From Verrucomicrobiia bacterium (GTDB taxonomy: Bacteria; Verrucomicrobiota; Verrucomicrobiia; JABWAM01): a stretch of 14,095 bases of DNA. The notes under the pieces are model-generated. The model searched no databases. It worked only from the letters and a program-made list of their open reading frames with translations, and was not told where the DNA came from. Below are positions 7,630 through 13,852 of this stretch, piece by piece; the stretch's first letter is position 1, and each line of letters starts with the position of its first letter. The translations under genes and the position numbers were made by a program. Location of the stretch: assembly GCA_013360985.1 (NCBI GenBank), contig JABWAM010000034.1:1-14095 (forward strand), written 5' to 3'.

Positions 7630-8622
7630 TCAGGAGGTGGGCGCGCGCGCGTCCGTCGGAGATGCGGCGGCAGCCTGATCCGTGCGGGAGGCGATATGGT
7701 ACTCCGGACGCTGCTTGGTCTCGAGATACATCCGGGCGATGTATTCCCCGATAAGGCCGAGGGAAAGAAACTGGACGCCGCTGAGAAAGACCGAGAGGAC
7801 GACCAGCGAGGTCCATCCTCCGACTTGTCGGGGGCGCATGCCGAAGATGGCGAGATCGCTGAAGTACCAGCCGAGCACCGCGAGCGCGAGAACGAAGGAG
7901 CCGAGCGCCATCGCCGCGCCCAAAAAAGCGATCAGGCGCAGAGGAAAAAAGGACATGTTGAACACGCCGTCCGCGGCGAGCGCGACGAGGCGAAGGGGGC
8001 CGTACTTTGTCGTTCCTTCGCGGCGCGCGGGGCGATCGTACGGAAGGCCGATTTGGCGAAACCCGGCGAGGGTTCGCAGCCCGCGCCAGTATTTCTTTCG
8101 CTCGGGATAGGCGCGCAACGCGCGGATCACGGCCGCGTCGAGGAGGCAGAAGTCGCCGCTGTGGAGCGGGGGTTTCACGTCCGAAATCCGGCGGAGGAGA
8201 TGGTAGTAGACGCGATAGCAGACATCCAGGATGGGGGACGCTTTGCGCCGGGCGCGCACTCCGTAGACCACCTGGAACCCTTGCTCCCAGAGTTCGAACA
8301 TTTGGGGAATGACCTCGGGGGGGTCTTGCCCGTCGGCGTCCATAAGGACGGCGCCGTCAGCGCGGACCTCCGCGAGGCCCGCCGAGAGCGCGGCCTGATG
8401 TCCGAAATTGCGGGAGAGTTGGATGCCGAGGACGCGCGTGTCGCGCGCCGCCAGATCGCGGATCACGCGATCGGTGCCGTCCGTGGATCCGTCATCCACC
8501 GCGATGAGCCGCCACGCGCGTCCGTCGAGCGCGGCGGCGAGTCGACGGTGGAGGCGGGGAAGCGCCTCGGCCTCGTTGTGGCAGGGGACGACGACGTCCA
8601 CGGATCGGAGAGCGAGGTTCAT
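7630..8622 (-). CDS. GT2 polyprenyl-phosphate glycosyltransferase (GtrB/CsbB/ArnC-like)
   Basis: A membrane-anchored family 2 glycosyltransferase that typically moves a sugar from a nucleotide donor to polyprenyl phosphate on the cytoplasmic face. The 330-residue product shows VDVVVPCHNE at the N terminus, VDDGSTDGT (42-50), LSRNFGHQAAL, the metal-binding DADGQDPPE (D95, D97), and the GLRTLAGFRQIGLPY to EGTTKYG block. Two C-terminal membrane helices (about 228-253 and 269-292) and the family ending GEYIARMYLETKQRPEY complete the standard plan. ATG 8622 is chosen since it lies shortly before the first beta strand. A TTG at 8679, preceded by GGGGG, would add 19 residues, but that TTG is also the first three bases of a perfect TTGACA box. 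The gene is followed after 5 nt by a YfhO-like transferase, so the two probably make and use one lipid-linked sugar. The exact sugar is not predictable. Confidence 0.92.
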   Translation of the reverse strand: MNLALRSVDVVVPCHNEAEALPRLHRRLAAALDGRAWRLIAVDDGSTDGTDRVIRDLAARDTRVLGIQLSRNFGHQAALSAGLAEVRADGAVLMDADGQDPPEVIPQMFELWEQGFQVVYGVRARRKASPILDVCYRVYYHLLRRISDVKPPLHSGDFCLLDAAVIRALRAYPERKKYWRGLRTLAGFRQIGLPYDRPARREGTTKYGPLRLVALAADGVFNMSFFPLRLIAFLGAAMALGSFVLALAVLGWYFSDLAIFGMRPRQVGGWTSLVVLSVFLSGVQFLSLGLIGEYIARMYLETKQRPEYHIASRTDQAAAASPTDARAPTS

Positions 8623-8875
8623 GCGTCGCGAGGCGGAGGAAACGAAGACATCTTGGCTCGTCGCGCGAAGGAGTGTCAATCATCCCCCTTTCGGGATCAC
8701 GAGGGGCTTTCCCGCGGAATCTTTTGTCCCGTGAAATTCGGCCACGAATGAAAACGTCTTTCGGCTTTCAGAGAGGCGGACTGCAGAAAGACTGCGATCG
8801 GCTGCGTATTCGACGGCGCGCGATGGACGGATTCGTCGTCCGCCGAAGAGCCTCTGACCGGGCGGCCGGCGCGCA
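8623..8875. other. Intergenic region between the GT2 gene and the URO-D-like gene
   Basis: This 253-bp stretch separates two - strand units. It holds the candidate GT2 promoter and a 7-bp inverted repeat, GTCTTTC (8756-8762) and GAAAGAC (8786-8792), with a 23-nt spacer. I see no tRNA, no convincing ORF and no classic terminator with a T run for the upstream operon. Confidence 0.6.
8650..8679 (-). promoter_or_regulatory. Candidate sigma-70-type promoter for the GT2/yfhO-like pair
   Basis: On the - strand a perfect TTGACA (8679-8674) is followed after 18 nt by CAAGAT (8655-8650), which matches three of six -10 consensus positions. Transcription would begin near 8643, about 20 nt before the ATG at 8622. 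The -35 box is exact but the -10 is weak, so this is a tentative call. Confidence 0.35.
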
Positions 8876-9934
8876 TCATCGCTCTTCCAGTAATCGCGCC
8901 GCGCGCTCGTAAGCCGCGGGCGGCATTTCGGCCGGGACGGAGGCCATCCCGAGCACCACGCCGCCCTCTTTCGCCAGTTCGATCAGCGGGCGCAAGTGCG
9001 CCTCGATTTCCCTCGGATCATTTCGAGGAAGAATCCGCGTGTTGCACACCCCGCCGATGAGCGCCAGTTTCCTTCCGTATTTCTTTCGCAACGCGACCAG
9101 GTCGGGATTGCAGCGCGGTTCGAGCGGGTTGACCCCTTCGAAGCCGGCCTCGATCAGCAGATCGAGCAGCGGCGCGATGTTCCCGTCGCTGTGAAAGAAG
9201 AAATGCCGACAACCCGCCGCCCGGCAACTCGCGATGATCCGCTGATAGCGCGGCAGAAAATAACGCGCGAACATTCGCGGGCTGAAGAGGGGTCCTTTCA
9301 ACCCGGCCATGTCGTCGTAAACGAACAGTCCGGTGTCGTAGGCCTGCGTCCGCCGCAACGTCTCCAGCGCCATCTGCTCGAAATGCCGCGTGACCTTGTC
9401 GAAGAGCGCGTCGCAAAACGCAGCGTCTCCCGCCATGTCCATCAACAGCTTGTCTTCGCCGCGGAGAAAATGGCTGCGGATGTACAGCCCGCCGATCTTG
9501 GCGAACGCGCACTTGCCCTCGCGCCGCGCTTTCGCCGCTTCATCGGCAACTCCGGTATACCGGCTCGGCAGCGACGCGGGTTCGAACTCGATCCGATCAA
9601 GATCGCGCGGGTCGTTCAGCAGGCGACTGATCTCCTCGGAAAAATAGCCGCCTCGTTTCGATCGCGCGATGCAACCCCAGCCGTTGTTAGAAATATCGTA
9701 CTCGCCCTCGCGCCGAAGAAAGCCCGCCTGCGACGGAAAAAAGCGTTCGTCGCCGATGAGGATGGCCGTGTCATTCCGGTAGTAAGTTAACGGATGCGCT
9801 TCGTCGTCGACGCCCTTCCATTCCCGCCAGCGTTTCACGAAGCCGTCGTCGAACCCGGGCGTCCAGATCGGCACGCGCTCGGGACGCTCGAAACGCAAAG
9901 CGGCCGATACGCACTCGCGGCCGGTAAGGTTCAT
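8876..9934 (-). CDS. Uroporphyrinogen decarboxylase-like (URO-D superfamily) protein, not HemE
   Basis: A 352-residue cytoplasmic TIM-barrel protein of the URO-D superfamily. The superfamily includes haem-pathway HemE and cobamide-dependent methyltransferases such as MtaA and CmuA. Visible landmarks are MNLTGRECVSAALRFERPERVP at the start (in two blocks, 1-12 and 13-22), VYDDMAG (205-211), the FFFHSDGNI strand (245-253), EGVNPLEP (266-273), and the ALIGGVCNTRIL to NDPREIEAHLRPLI block (291-318). The HemE N-terminal signature with its substrate-binding arginine is absent (PIWTPGFDDG instead), so haem synthesis is unlikely. The HSD motif replaces the HxC zinc site seen in the methyltransferases, so that activity is also uncertain. 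ATG 9934 overlaps the dioxygenase stop as ATGA, which fixes the start and implies translational coupling. Such proteins are abundant in PVC genomes with mostly unknown substrates. No corrinoid-binding protein lies in the window. Confidence 0.82.
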   Translation of the reverse strand: MNLTGRECVSAALRFERPERVPIWTPGFDDGFVKRWREWKGVDDEAHPLTYYRNDTAILIGDERFFPSQAGFLRREGEYDISNNGWGCIARSKRGGYFSEEISRLLNDPRDLDRIEFEPASLPSRYTGVADEAAKARREGKCAFAKIGGLYIRSHFLRGEDKLLMDMAGDAAFCDALFDKVTRHFEQMALETLRRTQAYDTGLFVYDDMAGLKGPLFSPRMFARYFLPRYQRIIASCRAAGCRHFFFHSDGNIAPLLDLLIEAGFEGVNPLEPRCNPDLVALRKKYGRKLALIGGVCNTRILPRNDPREIEAHLRPLIELAKEGGVVLGMASVPAEMPPAAYERAARLLEER

Positions 9935-10770
9935 GTGAACGACAGCCGCGCCCACTGCTCCGCGTTCTGGACGGCGCGCTCGGGATCGCGTCGGCTTCGG
10001 GCCGGATGACCGGACTCCTTGCGCAACGTTGGCTGAGTGGCATCTTGATAGCGCCAGTCCAAGCTCCAGCGGATTTGCTGGGTGCGGTTCGGTTTTCCCT
10101 GGTGGAACAGGAGATTGTGGAACAGCACCACGTCGCCGGGATCGAGTTCGATGTCCACGGCCTGCGAGAGCCGGGGACGCAAGACCTCGTCGGCAATCTC
10201 GAGGTAATGCCGCCGCTTCGTGTGCGGGACGACGCCGAGCGCGTGCGTGCCGGGAATGAACTGCATGCAGCCGTTCGCGACGCGGGCCGGCACGAGCGGC
10301 GTCCAGGCGTTCACCATCCGCAACTGCTCCACCGTTTGTTCACCCCCGTCGGCAACCTGCTCCGTATAGCCGCCGTCCTGATGCCAGAGCACCTGCGTGC
10401 CTTCCCATTCGGGAAACTTCGGCCGGGCGGTGTAGTTGGGGTAGAGACGGATTTCGCCGCCGAGAAATTCCTCCACCACGTCCAGCACCTTTGGATGAAA
10501 GAACACGCCGAACAATCCCGGTCGATGCAACTCTTGTCGAAACGACTTCGGGGCGACATCCAGGCAGTTCTCGTACAGCCGGTACAGGCGCGTTGCGAAC
10601 GGCTCATCCTTCCACGGATCGCGAATCTTCCCGGCGGCGAGCAGCTTCGCCGCCTGTTCCTCGACCAATCCTTCCATTTCGCGGCGCGCGGCGCGAACGG
10701 CGGCGGGTTCGATCACGCCCCGCAGGACGACGTAGCCCCGGCCATTGAATGGGTCCACGTGGGTTTGCAT
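9931..10770 (-). CDS. Phytanoyl-CoA dioxygenase (PhyH) family Fe(II)/2-oxoglutarate oxygenase
   Basis: A 279-residue cytoplasmic non-haem iron oxygenase, expected to hydroxylate a small organic substrate with decarboxylation of 2-oxoglutarate. The start GRGYVVLRGVIEPAAVRAAR is the usual PhyH N terminus. The iron triad is visible as HxD in VLWHQDGGY (H130, D132) and a distal histidine in LLFHQGKPN (H223). The 2-oxoglutarate-binding arginine is probably R234 in QIRWSLDWRYQ. NGCMQFIPGTHALG is the typical beta-barrel turn before the distal histidine. GTG 10779 is an upstream alternative start; ATG 10770 is preferred. The gene lies 73 bp downstream of an AraC regulator and overlaps the URO-D-like gene by 4 nt. 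PhyH genes beside AraC regulators recur in PVC bacteria. The substrate is unknown, and all metal ligands are intact, so the enzyme is probably active. Confidence 0.9.
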   Translation of the reverse strand: MQTHVDPFNGRGYVVLRGVIEPAAVRAARREMEGLVEEQAAKLLAAGKIRDPWKDEPFATRLYRLYENCLDVAPKSFRQELHRPGLFGVFFHPKVLDVVEEFLGGEIRLYPNYTARPKFPEWEGTQVLWHQDGGYTEQVADGGEQTVEQLRMVNAWTPLVPARVANGCMQFIPGTHALGVVPHTKRRHYLEIADEVLRPRLSQAVDIELDPGDVVLFHNLLFHQGKPNRTQQIRWSLDWRYQDATQPTLRKESGHPARSRRDPERAVQNAEQWARLSFT

Positions 10771-10843
10771 TTCCACCACGTTACCGGAGGCCGGGCGTGT
10801 TGTCTTTGCGACGATCCGCGCCGGTTTTACGCGATTCCGCGCG

Positions 10844-11626
10844 TCACATTTCCGTCTGCGTCCGCCGGTAGGCTGCGGGACTGCGCCCGAGCGTGTTCTT
10901 GAATGCCGCGCTGAACGCGTGAATCGTGGCGTACCCGGCCGCGTCGGCGATCTCCTTGATCGGGCGGGCAGGTTCGTTCAGCAACGACGCCGCGGCGGCG
11001 CGGATGCGCGTTTCCAACAGATACCGATGTGGCGGCTGCCCGAGCAACTTGCGGAAACACCGGGAAAAATGATCCGCCGATACGTGGCACGCGGACGCCA
11101 TCCGCGCCACCGACCAGCCCGCGTACGGTTCGCTTTCGATGCGTTCGAGCAACGGCCACAGCGCCTGGCGAAACGCATCGAGCGACGGGTCGGCCGGGCG
11201 ACGGTCGTGCCCGATCGTCTCCAATACGCACAGCGCCGCCATTGCCGTCGCTCGCGCATTCTCCGTCGGACCTTCCCTGGCCGCGTCGAGCATCTGTCGG
11301 AGGTGACGAGGAAAACGGACGCGGCGCCAGCGCATTCCCGCCTTCGGCCAGTACGCCGGCGCAAGCCGGAGCTTGAACGACGCCTGTCGAAAGGCGGTCT
11401 CCTGTTCAAACCCATGTCGCACCAACGGCGGGATCAACCAGCCGTCGCCCGGTCTCGCTCGCCACGGGTGTTCGCGTTCGACGCGAACGGTCAGTTGCCC
11501 GGCCAACAGCACGTCGAGTTGAAAAAAGTGGTGCAAGTGCATCGGCCAGCTTTGCCGTCCGCGCGGCACGTTCGCGTGTTGAAAGCCAATCAACTCCGTC
11601 ACCACGAGAGCGGGAGAGGAGATCAC
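10844..11626 (-). CDS. AraC-family transcriptional regulator with cupin-like sensor domain
   Basis: A 260-residue DNA-binding regulator. The N-terminal part (about 26-75) shows a cupin-like arm (MHLHHFFQLDVLLAGQL, then PGDGWLIPP), the usual ligand-sensing fold of this subgroup. The C-terminal AraC domain has both helix-turn-helix units: WSVARMASACHVSADHFSRCF (170-191, in two halves) and the second at about 221-243, with IKEIADAAGY and FSAAFKNTLGRSPAAYRR, the family signature. GTG 11626 overlaps the stop of the GntR/LacI-type gene as GTGA, which supports this start even though no ribosome binding site is seen. It is the second of two regulators at the head of an operon with a PhyH oxygenase and a URO-D-like protein. 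It most plausibly activates these genes in response to their substrate; this is inference. Confidence 0.9.
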   Translation of the reverse strand: MISSPALVVTELIGFQHANVPRGRQSWPMHLHHFFQLDVLLAGQLTVRVEREHPWRARPGDGWLIPPLVRHGFEQETAFRQASFKLRLAPAYWPKAGMRWRRVRFPRHLRQMLDAAREGPTENARATAMAALCVLETIGHDRRPADPSLDAFRQALWPLLERIESEPYAGWSVARMASACHVSADHFSRCFRKLLGQPPHRYLLETRIRAAAASLLNEPARPIKEIADAAGYATIHAFSAAFKNTLGRSPAAYRRTQTEM

Positions 11627-12960
11627 CGTTCGAATCTATCACGAGCTGCAAGGCAAAAAACGACTTTGCGGCGTTCCTGGCCTCGCGCGCAATCTCCCCC
11701 TCGTCTTGATTCGCTTGCCGTCGTCGGCGAAGCGTGGACGCAAGTCGGCGGCGGTTTCCACGTCGAGCCGGCGCGCACGTAAGAGAGATCCAACGCCAAC
11801 GCGCGCTCGGCAAGCCGACCCTCCCGAAACTTCATCAGGTGCGTGAAGGCCAGCCGTCCGAGCGCCGCAAAATCAATTTTCAACGTGTCGAACGATCGTT
11901 GGTATTCAGGCAGGCGGGTGCGTCCCGCGCACATGACGATCGAGAGGTCGCGGGGGACGCGCAGCCGGCGCCGTTGCACCACGGGCCAGAGCTGCCGAAA
12001 TAAACTGGCGACGGTCACAATCACTGCCGTCGGCCGGCGATCGGGCTGACAAAACTGTTTCACGATGGCGGGCGGTATCGGGTCGGCCAACGCCAGACGC
12101 AGAATCTCGAGGCGCGCGTCGGGGCGGCCGGCATCGGCGAGCGCCATGCGCGCGCCCTGGGCGCGGTCGTTGAAGTAGCGGTTCTGGATGCGCGGCAGCA
12201 GCACGGCGATCCGGCGATGGCCGAGTCTCAGGAGACGCCGGGCCGCTTCGTAGCCCACGGCGATGTTGTTGATGTTGATCGAGGCGACGTTGAGTTGCTC
12301 GCAATCGTCGAACACCGTCACCACCGGGAGATTGGCGGCGACGATCGGCGCGATCATCGGGCGCAACGGCGCATAGGACAGTAGACGTCGGAAGGCGATC
12401 ACGCCCGCTGGCGGACGCGCGATGATCTGCGCCGCGATGGCGCGGCGGCGGGCCGCATTGCCCGTGTCCACGTAGAAGCGTACATGGCACGAATGTCGGC
12501 TGGCTTCCTGAAATAAGCTGGCGGCGTAGTTCAATTCCTGAAAGCGGTGTGGCATCGGCAATCCCTCCACGCCTTCGACCGGCAGATCGGTCTGTCCGCC
12601 GAGGATGACGGCGATTTGGATCGGCCGGCTCGCCGATGCGGAACGCAGTTGGAATTTCTTCACGTCCCAGGTCAACGGCAGCGGCAGCTTGGCGGCCGGC
12701 TCGCGGTGCAGCGACAGCAGCGCGAGTTTCTGTGCGCCGGGCTGGACGTAATATCCGCTGCGGTCGCGGGCGGCGAGGAAGCCGTCGCGCACCAGACAGG
12801 CGAGGCTGCGCTTGGCGGTGGTCTCGGAGACGTTCCACAGCCGGCAGATTTTGCGGTTGGAAAGAAAACGGCGGCCTTCTGCATAAGCCCCGCTGGCCAG
12901 TTCCGCCACCAGCGACTGGGTCAACTGGCCGTGCAAGGTGATCCGTTTGGCGGTTTTCAT
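11623..12960 (-). CDS. GntR-type winged-helix / LacI-type sensor hybrid transcriptional regulator
   Basis: A 445-residue regulator. Residues 9-73 form a GntR-like winged helix (LTQSLVAELASGAYAEG, then NRKICRLWNVSETTAKRSL and DRSGYYV). From about 113 to 395 it carries a LacI/periplasmic-binding-protein-like sensor: IQIAVILGG, a PAGVIAFRR segment, LPVVTVFDDCEQLNVASINI, GYEAARRLLRLGHRRIAVLL and DLSIVMCAG. The canonical LacI-type C-terminal end AGSTWKPP sits at about 397-404, yet the frame continues 41 more residues rich in Arg and Cys with no similarity to the family. ATG 12960 is chosen because the winged helix starts directly after it; upstream in-frame codons extend across the divergent gene's control region. 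The stop overlaps the AraC start by 4 nt. It is divergent from a PEP-CTERM gene 145 bp away, so it may control both directions. Likely ligand: a sugar or related small molecule. Confidence 0.86.
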   Translation of the reverse strand: MKTAKRITLHGQLTQSLVAELASGAYAEGRRFLSNRKICRLWNVSETTAKRSLACLVRDGFLAARDRSGYYVQPGAQKLALLSLHREPAAKLPLPLTWDVKKFQLRSASASRPIQIAVILGGQTDLPVEGVEGLPMPHRFQELNYAASLFQEASRHSCHVRFYVDTGNAARRRAIAAQIIARPPAGVIAFRRLLSYAPLRPMIAPIVAANLPVVTVFDDCEQLNVASININNIAVGYEAARRLLRLGHRRIAVLLPRIQNRYFNDRAQGARMALADAGRPDARLEILRLALADPIPPAIVKQFCQPDRRPTAVIVTVASLFRQLWPVVQRRRLRVPRDLSIVMCAGRTRLPEYQRSFDTLKIDFAALGRLAFTHLMKFREGRLAERALALDLSYVRAGSTWKPPPTCVHASPTTASESRRGGDCARGQERRKVVFCLAARDRFER

Positions 12961-13019
12961 CGCGACACTTGACGAAAAGCATTCTTCCCGACGCAGCGGA
13001 AGGAGTACACAGTTTTCGG

Positions 13020-13040
13020 AGGCGAAGCCGTTTTTCGCCT
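13020..13040. promoter_or_regulatory. Perfect 7-bp inverted repeat, candidate operator in the divergent intergenic region
   Basis: AGGCGAA (13020-13026) and TTCGCCT (13034-13040) are separated by 7 nt, in the 145 bp between the divergent regulator and PEP-CTERM genes. Size and symmetry fit a dimeric GntR or LacI-type site. A second, bulged repeat, TTTTCGCGAG (13065-13074) with CTCGAAAA (13085-13092), abuts the PEP-CTERM ribosome binding site. The symmetry is seen; binding is inferred. Confidence 0.35.
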
Positions 13041-13094
13041 TGAGGATGGGCGCGGGGGAAACCATTTTCGCGAGCAGTTGGCATCTCGAAAAAA

Positions 13095-13100
13095 AGGAGA
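13095..13100 (+). promoter_or_regulatory. Strong ribosome binding site of the PEP-CTERM gene
   Basis: AGGAGA lies 5 nt before ATG 13106. It fixes that start against the longer open frame reaching back to 12938, which would overlap the divergent regulator. Confidence 0.75.
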
Positions 13101-13105
13101 GACTC

Positions 13106-13852
13106 ATGAAGACATATTTGAAATCCACCGGCCGGGCGCTGACCGCCAGTTGCCTGTTCCTGTTGGGCGGCGCGTTGGCGAACGGACAGACATTGGACGT
13201 CACCAACGGTCTGACGCTGTGGCTGAAGGCCGACGCTCTCACCGGCTTGACCAATGGCCAGTCCGTCGCGACTTGGAACGATTCGAGCACGAACGGCAAT
13301 GACGCCACCCAAGGCTCGGGATCCATGCAGCCAACCTATGTCAGTAACGGTTTGGCGGGGTTGCCCGTTCTGAGTTTTTCCGGCGACAATCTGGTAACGC
13401 CTTCGATCGCCGCCTTATCGAGCCTGAGCGTCTTCATGGTGGCGCGCAGCGCCGATCTGGGCGACCGTTATGCGCTCCAGTTCGGGCACGATACGCGCGC
13501 CGTGATCGAGGGGTACGGTTCCGGAAACTGGCGTTGGTTCAACACGCCCTCTATTGTCACGCTCCAGCCGATGTCCACGGCGATCTTTCAAACGATCTGG
13601 ACCACCAACGGCGCGAGCTTCGCCGGCGCATGGCACATCGGCGCCGACGCGGGCGTGACCGCGCCATTTTCCGGAAGCATCGCCGAAGTGATCGTCTACG
13701 ATCATGCGTTGTCGGCGGCCGAAAGCCAAGAGGTGGCCGGATACCTGAATGCCAAGTGGGCGATCCCGGAGCCGTCGAGCGTGGCGTTGCTGGCGCTGGG
13801 CGGACTGCTGGCCTTGCGCGGAATCTCGCGCGGAGCGCGAAACAACGGGTAG
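13106..13852 (+). CDS. Secreted LamG-like protein with PEP-CTERM sorting tail
   Basis: A 248-residue exported protein. Residues 1-27 form a signal peptide (KTYLKSTGR, then a hydrophobic core ending ALANG, cleavage probably after Ala25). The body (about 30-218) looks like a concanavalin A/LamG-like beta-sandwich: GLTLWLKADALTGLTNG, VATWNDSSTNGNDATQ, LPVLSFSGDNLV, GSIAEVIVYDHALSAAE and GYLNAKW near the end are characteristic of such domains in PVC proteins. The tail has PEP at 221-223, a hydrophobic helix (about 225-239) and a terminal basic cluster, the tripartite signal recognised by exosortase, which cleaves and attaches the protein at the cell surface or in extracellular matrix. Spacing from the tail to the stop is normal, so the protein is complete. 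It diverges from the GntR/LacI-type regulator and may be under its control. LamG folds often bind glycans, but the ligand here is unknown. No exosortase lies in the window. Confidence 0.88.
   Translation: MKTYLKSTGRALTASCLFLLGGALANGQTLDVTNGLTLWLKADALTGLTNGQSVATWNDSSTNGNDATQGSGSMQPTYVSNGLAGLPVLSFSGDNLVTPSIAALSSLSVFMVARSADLGDRYALQFGHDTRAVIEGYGSGNWRWFNTPSIVTLQPMSTAIFQTIWTTNGASFAGAWHIGADAGVTAPFSGSIAEVIVYDHALSAAESQEVAGYLNAKWAIPEPSSVALLALGGLLALRGISRGARNNG

Noticed and set aside
8876..9934. Annotation of the URO-D-like gene as hemE
   Set aside because: The HemE N-terminal substrate-binding signature is missing and the gene is not near haem genes; it is tied to a PhyH oxygenase and regulators.
12938..13105. 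Longer N-terminal start for the PEP-CTERM protein
   Set aside because: AGGAGA 5 nt before ATG 13106, and a signal peptide directly after that ATG, mark the true start.
11906..13312. 468-codon - strand open frame across the regulator gene and PEP-CTERM leader
   Set aside because: It has an Arg/Pro-rich composition without domains and crosses the divergent promoter region, while the frame at 11623-12960 has clear winged-helix and LacI-type motifs.
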